A stretch of 64,000 nt of DNA from NCBI GenBank assembly GCA_002500745.1, contig DLST01000007.1, forward strand, positions 127,786-191,785. The letters run 5' to 3'. Both the position numbers and the translations under genes were made by a program. The stretch is from Sphingobacterium sp. UBA7855. Its GTDB lineage: Bacteria > Bacteroidota > Bacteroidia > Sphingobacteriales > Sphingobacteriaceae. The notes under the pieces were generated by a model. That model saw only the letters and a list, made by a program, of their open reading frames with translations, was not told the DNA's origin and did not search any database. Shown here piece after piece: positions 53,501-61,518 of the stretch (its first letter is position 1; each line of letters opens with the position of its first letter).

Positions 53501-53715
53501 TGGGCATGGGGGAGACAGGCGAACAGGCCGCTCCGCTGGGAAGAGCCGTTATCGGTGGATTATTTGCATCTACCTTTGCCGCTCTCTTCGTACTGCCGCT
53601 CCTGTTTGTGTGGATGAAGGAAAAATCCACGTTTGATTCCGAATCGCTGTTGCCGCAGGACGAGCCTGAGCACCGGCCTTCATCCATCGAAACCCATCCG
53701 CAGAAACTGCGGTGA
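50542..53715 (+). CDS. RND-family efflux permease (AcrB-like)
   Basis: 1057 residues with 12 membrane helices and two large periplasmic loops. The N-terminal block SLVTAALRRPITTVIITLSLL and the pore region SYGGMSPQQMEGFFSSRMQDQ are typical. In helix 4 the proton relay reads GILVDQATVTIE: Asp400 is kept, the next position (Asp in AcrB) is Gln401, and Glu407 follows, a pattern nearer to non-drug RND proteins. It pumps its substrate to the TolC-like duct with the periplasmic adaptor encoded 112 bases downstream. Which drug or metabolite is moved cannot be told. A short hairpin (53698-53712) covers its last codons. Confidence 0.92.
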   Translation: MSLVTAALRRPITTVIITLSLLLFSVLSVLKIPIDIFPQLNSPTIYVIESYGGMSPQQMEGFFSSRMQDQFLYVNGIKNISAKNIQGLTLLKLSFYENTDMAEASAQVALQVNRAMKFFPPGALPPQVVRFDASSLPVGQLVLSSKTRSLKEIYDMASTLVRPTFSSVPGLSAPPPFGANSRTITVNVDPNKLRSYNLTADEVVMALSKFNVMSPSGNLHLNNTMYVTTINSLIKNVADFADIPILTKNGIPIYIKDVARVSDASDVTVSYALINGRRSVYIPAVKTSDASTWAVVSNLKAKLPEIQNLLPEDVKVSYEFDQSVAVMNSVQSLLHEGGLGALLTGLMVLLFLRDWRSSLIVIVTIPVSILIGVLLLTLFRQTINIMTLSGLALAIGILVDQATVTIESIHQHQEQGAHKRKAIYQACQEIAVPLLLILFCILAVFAPSFMMTGIPRAMFLPLSLSIGLTMIASYFMAQTLVPILSNWLLKEHHIGHFKSDSPGFFEKIKKRYRFGLYRSMRHKGKVIIGYLLLTVGLAAAAFMYIGKDMMPKVNNGQFQLRIKEPDGTRLERTEESVKQVLQVIDSTVNHQVAISSAYVGLVPSSYGVSNLYVFNTGTHEAVIQVNLNADYHVNMDELKDALRRNIRYKLPKLRLNFEPIDMTEKIMSQGAATPIEVRVAGKKMDELKVYADKVVSSLQHIDYLRDVQIAQPLRLPTIAIAIDRLKASQLGLQMDDIARSVTASTSSSRFTQKIQWLDENNTYTYQVQVQVPEYVMNTMDELREIPLVKGQLTPTLGDIATFNTQYVPGEYDRQGPRRYLTVMANIHQKDLGTATADVQQAIRELPAPPRGVVVEMKGMSTLLLDTMGSLQLGLACAVVVIFLLLAANYQSVKLSLTALVTIPAVILGSLAMLLLTGSTLNLQSYMGMIMSTGVSVANAILIVSNAETLRIDFRNARTAALASATTRLRPILMTSMAMIAGMIPMAMGMGETGEQAAPLGRAVIGGLFASTFAALFVLPLLFVWMKEKSTFDSESLLPQDEPEHRPSSIETHPQKLR

Positions 53716-53827
53716 TAAAGGCCGCAAGGTTGAGTACACAGAAAGAAATAGTAATTAAAGACAAAAATGCCAAAGGCATGCGCGCTGACTGAATGCAGCA
53801 TGCCTGCGTTAAAGAAAATACAAACGC

Positions 53828-54937
53828 ATGAAAAAGAACACGAATCGGATGCAAAAAATAGGCTATACATTACTACTGGCGGGCTTGCTGTCGGCTTGTG
53901 GTCACACCGAAAAGCCAATTGATCTGACGCCAAAAAATCCATCTAAAGCCAGTACTTACCAAACCACATTAATACAAGAGAAAGTGATGTCTAGCAGCGT
54001 ACGCCTGCCCGGTAAACTCAAACCCTTTAATGAGGTAAATATCTATGCCAAGATGAACAGCTTTGTGAAGCATATCTATGTGGATAGAGGAACCCTTGTA
54101 AAAAAAGGACAGTTGCTGATGCAGCTGGAGGCACCCGAGATGCTCGCTGCGGTACAGGCGGCGCATTCCCGTTTTGTGCAGGCACAGGAAACGGCTTCGG
54201 CAAGTAAGGATAAATATAAAAGGCTTAAAAATGCAGCGCAGGAGGAGGGGGCAGTGTCGCCGCTTGATCTTGATAATGCCCTTTCGAAGATGAAAGCGGA
54301 CGAAGCGGTAGCGATGTCCGAGAAAGCGAATGTGGAGGAAGTTGAAATGTTGCAGTCTTACCTGAATATCAAGGCGCCTTTCAATGGCGTCATTGTGCAG
54401 CGTAACGTCTCCGAAGGAGCGCTCGTAGGACCGGGGAAAGGGAATGATCAACCGCTATTGATCTTGCAGGATCTCCATAAGCTCCGGTTGGAGGTACAGA
54501 TTCCCGAGACGTATGTAGATAAAGTGGATCTCGAGAAAAAAGTGACCTATCGTTTCAATAATACGCCAAATAGGGTGTTTGAAGGGATGATTGCGCGTTC
54601 GGCAAATTCTCTGGGCGCCATGCAGTCGGAAGCCATAGAGGTGGACGTGCCCAACTCGGATAATAGACTCAAGCCTGGGCTCTACTGTGAGGTGGATATT
54701 CCCTTATCTGCAGGAGCTAATTCACTATTGGTGCCCTCCAATAGTATTGTGCGTTCGACAGAAAGGCAGTATGTAATTCAGCTCAAAGACGGCAAGACGC
54801 ATTTTGTGGATATCAAAGAGGGGGTGTCGACACATGATTCGACCGAAGTTTTTGGAAAGCTGAATAGGAATGATCAGATCTTGCTGCACGCCAACGATGA
54901 AATCAAAGAGGGAGTCAAACTGCCTTTGGAAGAGTAA
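53828..54937 (+). CDS. RND periplasmic adaptor (membrane fusion protein), lipoprotein
   Basis: 369 residues with lipobox LLSACG (Cys24), so it is anchored in the membrane by lipid. The order is beta-barrel (RLPGKLKPFNEVNIYAKMNS), lipoyl half with GTLVKKGQLLMQLEAPE, helical hairpin (about 95-180), second lipoyl half (APFNGVIVQRNVSEGALVGPG) and membrane-proximal end. It links the RND permease with the TolC-like duct. It is the last gene of the operon and is followed by a strong terminator 25 bases on. Confidence 0.92.
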   Translation: MKKNTNRMQKIGYTLLLAGLLSACGHTEKPIDLTPKNPSKASTYQTTLIQEKVMSSSVRLPGKLKPFNEVNIYAKMNSFVKHIYVDRGTLVKKGQLLMQLEAPEMLAAVQAAHSRFVQAQETASASKDKYKRLKNAAQEEGAVSPLDLDNALSKMKADEAVAMSEKANVEEVEMLQSYLNIKAPFNGVIVQRNVSEGALVGPGKGNDQPLLILQDLHKLRLEVQIPETYVDKVDLEKKVTYRFNNTPNRVFEGMIARSANSLGAMQSEAIEVDVPNSDNRLKPGLYCEVDIPLSAGANSLLVPSNSIVRSTERQYVIQLKDGKTHFVDIKEGVSTHDSTEVFGKLNRNDQILLHANDEIKEGVKLPLEE

Positions 54938-54962
54938 GCATCCGCCAATGGCTGATCCGTAT

Positions 54963-54985
54963 GAAAGGCCTCCACGAGGCCTTTC
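54963..54985 (+). terminator. Intrinsic terminator of the efflux operon
   Basis: GAAAGGCCTC (54963-54972) and GAGGCCTTTC (54976-54985) form a perfect 10-base stem with a CAC loop, followed by a short T run (AAACTTTTG). Confidence 0.85.
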
Positions 54986-55221
54986 AAACTTTTGTTAGCC
55001 TTGGGTTGCGACCAATAACTCAGACGTTATACCCAAAAATTCATTTTCCGCAGCACAGCAATCGGATGCAACTATTCGCGTTTAAAAAAAAGATGATTTA
55101 TTATCATTTTTTAAAGCAAAGACCGTCGCTTTTGGCACGATTATTTATCGATATTTATACTTTCATCGCATTCGTTTGGGCGTAACGACTATGGTTTAAA
55201 ATTTTTAGAAGATTTATATTT

Positions 55222-55482
55222 ATGCAAGGCACAATAGACAGGATAGACAGCGAGCATCACCGTTCGCAGGTGTTCCGTTTAACCTACAAAGGACAGGATT
55301 ACCAGTTGGTGTTGTTAAAAAAATCTTTATCAAAGCTCGATATGGAGCTGCCAATTTTGCTGGATGGAATTGACCAAAAATTAGTTAAAAAAGGAGACAG
55401 CTGGTTTTTTGAAAATATGCATTCCGATCAGCACTTTGCTACCGAGATCTGGCGTAACCTATCGCTTCGGTACCGCCTGTAA
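55222..55482 (+). CDS. Small hypothetical protein (86 aa)
   Basis: 86 residues, soluble, beta-rich start (GTIDRIDSEHHRSQVFRLTYKGQDYQLVLLKK, in pieces) and a short end IWRNLSLRYRL. No signal peptide, no family recognised. The reading is intact and A+T content is like that of the neighbours. It stands between the efflux operon terminator and the SDR gene and is probably a separate small unit. Proteins of this size and layout with SWFFENMHSDQ are seen in related genomes, but no function is known to me. Confidence 0.5.
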   Translation: MQGTIDRIDSEHHRSQVFRLTYKGQDYQLVLLKKSLSKLDMELPILLDGIDQKLVKKGDSWFFENMHSDQHFATEIWRNLSLRYRL

Positions 55483-55651
55483 GCGAAAATTTATTCTTGC
55501 CTCGTCTTCCTGTGGACAATAAAAGAATGGTGCAACTTAGCCAACCTCGAGGCAGTTTGTTGTAATTGTTTGATTTTCGCCATCTATTGTTTCTATTTAG
55601 TCACCACCGTCGTTGATCGATGTGCTAAATTTGTCTTATAAATAAATTGAT

Positions 55652-56500
55652 ATGGAGACAAATAAAGTATGGTTTATAACGGGAGCGTCCAAAGGTATGG
55701 GGCTGTCGTTGGTAAAAAAACTGATTGAAAAGGGCTATCGCGTAGCAGCAACAAGTCGAAAATTACTAACTTTAATTGATGCTGTGCAGCATGTTGATCC
55801 GATCCATTTCTTACCACTGGAAGTGGATTTGAAAAGTGAGAAAGCTATCCGTGAAGCTGTCGCACGTACCGTTGCTCACTTTGGAAAAATTGATGTTTTG
55901 GTAAATAATGCAGGCTACGGGATAGGGGGGGCGGTTGAAGAAATAGATCAGCAAGAAATCAAAGATAGTTTTGACATTAACGTCATGGCTGTCATCAAAA
56001 CTATGCAGTCCGTTATGCCTTACTTCAGGCAGCAACGATCGGGCAACATCATTAACATTTCTTCTATTGCGGGGTTTGCCCCGGGAATTGGCTGGGCAAT
56101 GTATGCTGCTACAAAATATGCGGTAACAGGGCTTTCGGAAGTCATGGCAGAAGATGTAAAGGAGTTTGGCGTGAAGGTGACGGTGGTGGCGCCGGGGGCT
56201 TTCCGCACCGAGTTTCTGCAAGATAGTTCACTTGTTTTGGCCCAAAAGAAAATTGATGGCTACAGCGCGGTGAGGGCCTCACATGAAAAATATGTCGCAA
56301 TGCACGGGACACAGATCGGCAATCCCGAACTGCTGGCTCAGGTTTTTATCGATCTGGCAGAGCATCCCAATCCTCCTGTGCGCCTCTACCTAGGAAGCGA
56401 TGCCTACAAAAGGGCAACGGAAAAAATCAAGTTACTTTCGGAAGAGCTGGAAAGCAATAAGCCTATTTCTTATGCGACTGATTTTAATGCAATGTCGTAA
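55652..56500 (+). CDS. Short-chain dehydrogenase/reductase (SDR)
   Basis: 282 residues, classical SDR. The cofactor motif TGASKGMG is at 10-17, NNAG at 85-88, the catalytic Ser near 138 (IINISSIAG) and Tyr151/Lys155 (MYAATKYA). The extended end LASKNP-like tail with YLGSDAYKRATEKIKLLSEELE is typical of this SDR branch, which oxidises small alcohols or reduces ketones with NADP(H). It is followed by a terminator and an AraC gene on the same strand, which may regulate it from the other side. Confidence 0.92.
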   Translation: METNKVWFITGASKGMGLSLVKKLIEKGYRVAATSRKLLTLIDAVQHVDPIHFLPLEVDLKSEKAIREAVARTVAHFGKIDVLVNNAGYGIGGAVEEIDQQEIKDSFDINVMAVIKTMQSVMPYFRQQRSGNIINISSIAGFAPGIGWAMYAATKYAVTGLSEVMAEDVKEFGVKVTVVAPGAFRTEFLQDSSLVLAQKKIDGYSAVRASHEKYVAMHGTQIGNPELLAQVFIDLAEHPNPPVRLYLGSDAYKRATEKIKLLSEELESNKPISYATDFNAMS

Positions 56501-56511
56501 GCGACAAATAG

Positions 56512-56540
56512 AGACGTTGTCATTATCAGTGACAACGTCT
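56512..56540 (+). terminator. Intrinsic terminator after the SDR gene
   Basis: AGACGTTGTCA (56512-56522) and TGACAACGTCT (56530-56540) form a perfect 11-base stem with a 7-base loop, followed by TATTTGATTTT. Confidence 0.8.
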
Positions 56541-56565
56541 TATTTGATTTTCGTATATTCAATGC

Positions 56566-57477
56566 ATGGAAAAATTGCAGTCGCTGGAGGAATTTTATCA
56601 GTCTAAATTTGAACGTATTCCGGAGAACATCCGTCATGGGGTAGGGCATTTCAATGTCTTTACAATTGATGAATATATAGGGAAGCATACGAAGCCAGTC
56701 GTCTATAGCCGAAAAGATTATTATAAGATCACCCTGATTATTGGTAAAAACAGAATACATTATGCCGACAAGGTGGTCGAAATAAAAAAACAGGCCTTGT
56801 TTTTTACCAATCCGCAGATTCCTTACAAATTTGAATGGATTGATGATTATAAATCTGGATTCTTTTGTGTGTTTACGGCATCGTTCTTTCATCATTTTGG
56901 TAACCTCAACGACTACGAAGTGTTTAAACCCAACGCCTTACCCGTATTTGAGCTGACGGATGAACAACTGGAAGATATTAAGCAGGTGTATAGGAAGATG
57001 CAGGATGCCTTATATTCGGAGTATGTACATAAATACGATCTGCTGAGAAATCTTGTGTTTGATCTGCTTCATTATACGCACGGCATGCAGACGGCGTCTA
57101 AAGTGGCAAAGAAGCAAGCAAATGCATCTCAACGGATAACCCATATGTTTCTGGAACTCTTAGCGCGTCAGTTTCCGATTGAGGATGCGCGCCAACGGAT
57201 CGGCTTTCGCTCGCCCTCGGAATTTGCAGCACAGCTCGCCGTCCATGTTAATCACCTAAACCGCGCCGTCAAGGAAACCACCGAAAAAACAACCTCCACG
57301 ATTATTGCCGACCGTCTGCTGCAGGAGGCCAAAATATTGCTGCGGCATACGGAATGGAATGTTTCCGAAATCGCTTATTCGTTAGGTTTTAAAGAGGCTA
57401 CTCATTTCAGTAATTTCTTCAAAAAAAAGATGCAGATGACACCGCTCCGCTTTCGGGAAATGGATATCGTCGGTTAA
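56566..57477 (+). CDS. AraC-family regulator
   Basis: 303 residues. The N-terminal half has a cupin-like section (YYKITLIIGKNRIHYADKVVE, in pieces; QALFFTNPQIPYKFEW) and the C-terminal 100 residues are the AraC domain (AAQLAVHVNHLNRAVKETTE and VSEIAYSLGFKEATHFSNFFKKKMQMTPLRF). It follows the SDR gene after a terminator. It probably regulates a nearby oxidoreductase gene such as the SDR upstream. Confidence 0.9.
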   Translation: MEKLQSLEEFYQSKFERIPENIRHGVGHFNVFTIDEYIGKHTKPVVYSRKDYYKITLIIGKNRIHYADKVVEIKKQALFFTNPQIPYKFEWIDDYKSGFFCVFTASFFHHFGNLNDYEVFKPNALPVFELTDEQLEDIKQVYRKMQDALYSEYVHKYDLLRNLVFDLLHYTHGMQTASKVAKKQANASQRITHMFLELLARQFPIEDARQRIGFRSPSEFAAQLAVHVNHLNRAVKETTEKTTSTIIADRLLQEAKILLRHTEWNVSEIAYSLGFKEATHFSNFFKKKMQMTPLRFREMDIVG

Positions 57478-57572
57478 ATCTGTGATTATTGAACTATTTG
57501 TGGACCTCTTGTGTTCTCAAAAGAACAGTAGATACATTGTAAAGATAAATTTAAAAACATAAACTGCAAAAT

Positions 57573-58016
57573 ATGAATGGATTGAATAAAAATATGCTGG
57601 GCGGATTGTTCGGTGCGCTCGTACTTAATATAGTCCATAGTGCTGCCAAACGGTTTGACTCCAAAGCTCCTGAAGTGGATAAAGTGGGGGAGGAGGCGAT
57701 GCAAAAAACGGCGCGCTTTGCGGGTTTTAAACCGCCAAAAGGTAATGCATTGGTCGCGGCTACATTCGGTGCGGACGTCGCTTCAAATGCGATGCTGTAT
57801 ACGCTTATCGGATATGGCAGTCAGAATAACCTGCTGCTCAAAGGGGCGCTGCTGGGAACGTTGGTGGGCGTAGCCACATTGACTATACCAGAACAGGCCG
57901 GACTGAATGCCGAACCAATAAAAAAGACCGATCGTACCAAATTAATGACCGTGGCATGGTATGTAATCGGCGGAATAGCGGCTGGACTGGCAATAAAGGC
58001 TATGGGAAAAAAATAA
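57573..58016 (+). CDS. Small hypothetical membrane protein (147 aa)
   Basis: 147 residues with Gly/Ala-rich hydrophobic stretches at about 9-23, 63-78, 84-101 and 124-144 and a motif FGADVASNAMLYTLIG in the middle. The N terminus has NKNMLGGLFGALVLNIVHSAA. No family was recognised. The amphipathic, Gly-rich helices suggest a small inner-membrane protein. It has no operon partner; a stem-loop flanked by 11-base direct repeats follows directly. Confidence 0.55.
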   Translation: MNGLNKNMLGGLFGALVLNIVHSAAKRFDSKAPEVDKVGEEAMQKTARFAGFKPPKGNALVAATFGADVASNAMLYTLIGYGSQNNLLLKGALLGTLVGVATLTIPEQAGLNAEPIKKTDRTKLMTVAWYVIGGIAAGLAIKAMGKK

Positions 58017-58025
58017 TAAACAGTT

Positions 58026-58071
58026 TCATCGCTTTATGCACAGGGGAAGTACCCTGCGCGTAAAGCGATGA
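58026..58071. terminator. 20-base stem-loop, probably transcript end
   Basis: TCATCGCTTTATGCACAGGG (58026-58045) and its near-complement (58052-58071) form a stem with one G-U pair and one mismatch around a 6-base loop. It follows the small membrane protein gene and faces the convergent monooxygenase gene. It is flanked by direct repeats ATAAACAGTTT at 58016-58026 and 58076-58086. Confidence 0.6.
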
Positions 58072-58117
58072 GTTGATAAACAGTTTTATGTGCTGGCGAA
58101 GGGGCAAAGCGTAGGCA

Positions 58118-59290
58118 TTAGTCTAAAATAAAATTTTCCTGATCTTTCGTGAGTATAATCGGATCTGTCATTATTTTTTGCACATCACTGAAACTAGCAT
58201 TCCGGAATTTCGAAACAAATTTGGCAAGGTGAAAGGCATTTTCGGGTAAAAAAGATAAGGCATTATTCTTCGCATTGCTCTGAAACTTACTGATAACAGG
58301 CTGCATCAGGTGGTTGTATTTTTGACAGGCGGACGGCAGGTCGTCAGGCGCTAAAGCAAGATAATGGGCTAAAGCTTTGGCACCATAAATTGAAAGTGAA
58401 GCCCCCATGCCGGATAGCGCTGTAGGACAGTAGCCTGCATCACCCAACAACACCATCCTTCCGTTGATCAGGTTTGACGTATGTACCATGCCCATCTTGT
58501 CAATGAAAAATAAACCTTCATCCAAAAGACTGTCAAGTAACTGATTTACTTCAGCATTGTAATTGCCAAAAGCATTTTTAAGAATGGACGGTGCGCAGTT
58601 TCTTAAACTACTCAAGTTCTCAAAACTACGTAGGTAACATTGGATGGCAATCTCATCTTCTGCGATGGGATAGATCGACAGCATTTTGTCTACATCGATA
58701 TAGATTTTGAAAGCACCTACTTTCTTGTGGTGATAGCGCTTCAATCTGCCGCCTACGTACAGCATATTGAAGTCCTCAAATTGAACGTCTTTAAAATACT
58801 GCTGCCGAGTAGCAGAACGTAGTCCTTCCGACACGATAATCAAATTGACACAAAGGGTCTTCCCGTTTGAAAGCTTTACTTCTGCGTAATCTCCCTTTTC
58901 GTTGACTTGTACCAGCGTGGTGTCAAAAAGGATTTCGACATCGCTCTTAATGGCGTCGTGCAATACCTCGTGCAATCCGCCGCGCGATATCAAAACCGAG
59001 CGTTCGATGTTTTCATTCATTTTGTCATAAGCGATGCTTTGGATGATGGTCTCGTCGGTTTCCACAAAATCAACGGTCTCGGAAGGGGATGATGCTGCCT
59101 TTAGGGCAGGGGTAAGTCCGAGCTCATCCATGATTTTTACACCGAAGCTTTTTAAAGATATAAGGAATCCTGCCTTGCTGAATGATGGCGTGCGATCCAC
59201 CAGCGTGACACGATGACCTTGTTGCGCCAGGAAGTTTGCTGCAGTCAAGCCGGCAATGCCGGCACCAGTAATTAAAATATGTTTTTTCAT
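58118..59290 (-). CDS. FAD-dependent monooxygenase (TetX/PHBH-like)
   Basis: About 390 residues from ATG 59290; the longer reading from 59350 adds 20 residues before the natural start MKKHILITGAGIAGLTAANF. The dinucleotide motif GAGIAG is at about 9-14, and the second FAD motif GDAGYCPTALSGMGAS near 278-293 is intact, as in single-component aromatic hydroxylases. Members of this branch hydroxylate small aromatics or drugs such as tetracycline; the substrate is open. It is divergent from the AraC gene at 59376, whose start is 86 bases away, so that regulator is the likely controller. Confidence 0.9.
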   Translation of the reverse strand: MKKHILITGAGIAGLTAANFLAQQGHRVTLVDRTPSFSKAGFLISLKSFGVKIMDELGLTPALKAASSPSETVDFVETDETIIQSIAYDKMNENIERSVLISRGGLHEVLHDAIKSDVEILFDTTLVQVNEKGDYAEVKLSNGKTLCVNLIIVSEGLRSATRQQYFKDVQFEDFNMLYVGGRLKRYHHKKVGAFKIYIDVDKMLSIYPIAEDEIAIQCYLRSFENLSSLRNCAPSILKNAFGNYNAEVNQLLDSLLDEGLFFIDKMGMVHTSNLINGRMVLLGDAGYCPTALSGMGASLSIYGAKALAHYLALAPDDLPSACQKYNHLMQPVISKFQSNAKNNALSFLPENAFHLAKFVSKFRNASFSDVQKIMTDPIILTKDQENFILD

Positions 59291-59375
59291 TGCATTATTG
59301 TTAAGAATTAATGCAAACTTATGTATACTTTTAAGGCTAAAATAGTTCAATAAAAAGCAAAATTAGTCCAATAAA

Positions 59376-60347
59376 ATGAGTGGTGTCCATAAAAATGAAG
59401 AAATGAGCTACTGGGCCGATCGCCTGGGCGTTTCGCTATCGCCCGACAGACACGAATTGGAAATGCTCGAACTGAATGAGCTGAAGATGGTCGATCTGTT
59501 GCCCGAAATGCTGCTTATGATTCGTTCGGTGGTGGCCAAGCAAACCTTTTGCTTTCGGAGGGAGCCAATCAAAATCATCGAAAATGGGGTATCGATTTCG
59601 TTTCAGAATATCATTCATTCACCCTCAACTGCGCATGCACAACCCCATGTCCGCATCGTACCCTTACATGTGGCAAGCGAGTTGACATTTCCAAAAGCCG
59701 TCAATATTCAGCAGGTCACCATCCTCGTGAGCCTCGGCTATTTAAAAAGTTTCATCGGAAAGGAACACAAGACATTCGATTATCTGTTTGATAACGACAA
59801 AACGCTCTGGATCGAGGAATTTATGTCGCCGGAGATAGCGGCAATCGCCAATGAAATAGCGAAGTGTACCGGTAGGGAACCGCTTTCTGATGCCTTTTAT
59901 AGGTTAAAATCACTCGACTTACTCTTTCATCTGTTTAAAAACCTGTCTGCCAGAACGCAGGTCACGCATCAGCAATTAACAAAATATGAACTCGAGTCGA
60001 TCTATCGGGTGAGGGATCAGCTCGCAAACGACATGGGCCGGCCTTTTCTTCAGGAAGAATTAGTGCGCATAAGCGGAATGAATGTCATTAAACTGCGTAA
60101 GCTTTTTACACAGGTTTTTGGGATGGGAATGTATCCTTACTACCAGCGTCTGCGCATGCAGGAGGCTGGACGGCTTTTAAAGGAAGAATTATTGTCTGTT
60201 TCTGAAACTGGCTACCGCTTAGGATTTAGCAATTTAAGTTATTTTGGCAGATTATTCGAGAGCCATTTCGGATCTAAACCGAAAAAATGGATGCAGCTTC
60301 ACAAGCATGTTTCTTCCGGATCTAAAAAATTCCGAGATACGTTCTGA
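59376..60347 (+). CDS. AraC-family regulator divergent from the monooxygenase
   Basis: 323 residues. Two domains: a long N-terminal half without clear cupin motif (about 1-215, with VPLHVASELTFPKAVNIQQVT) and the C-terminal AraC domain (RPFLQEELVRISGMNVIKLRKLFTQVFGMGMYPYYQRLRMQEAGR, in pieces, then VSETGYRLGFSNLSYFGRLFESHFGSKPKKW). The shared upstream region of 85 bases with the monooxygenase gene makes regulation of that gene likely. It ends 3 bases from the end of the convergent desaturase gene. Confidence 0.9.
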   Translation: MSGVHKNEEMSYWADRLGVSLSPDRHELEMLELNELKMVDLLPEMLLMIRSVVAKQTFCFRREPIKIIENGVSISFQNIIHSPSTAHAQPHVRIVPLHVASELTFPKAVNIQQVTILVSLGYLKSFIGKEHKTFDYLFDNDKTLWIEEFMSPEIAAIANEIAKCTGREPLSDAFYRLKSLDLLFHLFKNLSARTQVTHQQLTKYELESIYRVRDQLANDMGRPFLQEELVRISGMNVIKLRKLFTQVFGMGMYPYYQRLRMQEAGRLLKEELLSVSETGYRLGFSNLSYFGRLFESHFGSKPKKWMQLHKHVSSGSKKFRDTF

Positions 60348-60349
60348 GT

Positions 60350-61411
60350 CTATTTTGACATGGCTTCCAATACTTTTAAATGCGATCGAAAAGCAGTCCC
60401 AAAGCTACGGAATTCGTTGTACTGTATTTTATATTCGCTACACGTCTGCTTGACAATCCGGTTGAGTGCTGGATAATGGACGTGGCTGATCTTTGGAAAA
60501 AGATGATGCTCCACCTGAAAATTGAGTCCGCCAAGCAACCAGGTTAGTACCTTGTTGCGGGTAGCAAAATTTGCGGTGGACTGGATCTGGTGGATCATCC
60601 ATTCTTCTTCGACCTTAGACTGGTCAATGGTTTTGAATTCGGTCTCCTCAACCACATGGGCCAGTTGAAATACAGTGGCCAGACTCATGCCACATACCGC
60701 ACCTGAAATCAGCAATCCGATAAGAGTGGGCAGCCACCCCACGAAGATGACCGGAATAATGACAAATAAGCTGATGTGAACAAGCTTACTGACCCAGAAA
60801 ATAATACGCTCGCTGAGCGGAAAATGAAATCGCTCAATTTTATCACCCATACGGCCACGAAAATACTTCTCATAATCCTGGTAAAAGATCCATGCTAAAT
60901 AGGAAATTCCATAAAGCAACGGAAAGTAAAACCGTTGATAGCGGTGGTGCTTACGCAGTTTCTGGTCGTGATGTATACGCATAAATTTGACCTCGATATC
61001 GTGGTCTTCGCCATCGATGTTGGTGTAGGTATGGTGGGCGATATTATGTTTGAGTTTCCAAAAGTAGATATTACCGCCCAATAGATTGAGCGAGTAGGAA
61101 AGTAAAGTATTGAGGCGTTTGTTGTCTGAAAAAGAATTGTGCCCCGCATCATGCATGATATTAAAACCAATGGCAGCCAGGTTGATGCCAAAAATCAGGC
61201 ATAATACGATGGCAACGCTCCAGTGCAGGGGGGCGAATACGAGCAGGCTATATAACACAATGAAGCTGATGAGCAGGATAGCCGCTTTCAGATAAATTTT
61301 ACGATTCCCTGTTTTGGGTTGTAGTGAACTTTGAAAATACGTATTGATTTTTTGTTTTAGCGTTTTAGAGAACAATGTATTTACATTGCTGAATTTTACA
61401 GACTGGGACAT
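60350..61411 (-). CDS. Membrane-bound acyl-lipid/acyl-CoA desaturase
   Basis: 353 residues with the three His boxes of the membrane desaturase family: HDAGH at 87-91, HNIAHH at 122-127 and QVEHH ending at His303. Four membrane helices are arranged around these boxes. The HxxHH pattern with QVEHHLFP in the third box is typical of front-end and Delta-12 type enzymes that add a double bond to fatty acyl chains. It should sit in the inner membrane and change membrane fluidity. It ends against the AraC gene at 60347 and has the next AraC gene on the same strand upstream. Confidence 0.93.
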   Translation of the reverse strand: MSQSVKFSNVNTLFSKTLKQKINTYFQSSLQPKTGNRKIYLKAAILLISFIVLYSLLVFAPLHWSVAIVLCLIFGINLAAIGFNIMHDAGHNSFSDNKRLNTLLSYSLNLLGGNIYFWKLKHNIAHHTYTNIDGEDHDIEVKFMRIHHDQKLRKHHRYQRFYFPLLYGISYLAWIFYQDYEKYFRGRMGDKIERFHFPLSERIIFWVSKLVHISLFVIIPVIFVGWLPTLIGLLISGAVCGMSLATVFQLAHVVEETEFKTIDQSKVEEEWMIHQIQSTANFATRNKVLTWLLGGLNFQVEHHLFPKISHVHYPALNRIVKQTCSEYKIQYNEFRSFGTAFRSHLKVLEAMSK

Positions 61412-61518
61412 TTGACTTTTTACGGGAGAGATATGCTTTCTTTTTTTACGATTCGATCTTGAGTGATTGAATTGGTCTAAAGGTACGTTAATTTATTCGA
61501 ACGACGATCATAATAAAG

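Noticed and set aside
53698..53712. Hairpin CCGCAG-AAA-CTGCGG as a terminator inside the efflux operon
   Set aside because: It covers the last codons of the RND gene and has no T run; the MFP gene follows and should be co-transcribed.
54961..55185. Plus-strand frame of 74 codons starting at the end of the efflux operon
   Set aside because: Its first codons are the perfect stem of the terminator at 54963-54985, and the rest has no protein-like features.
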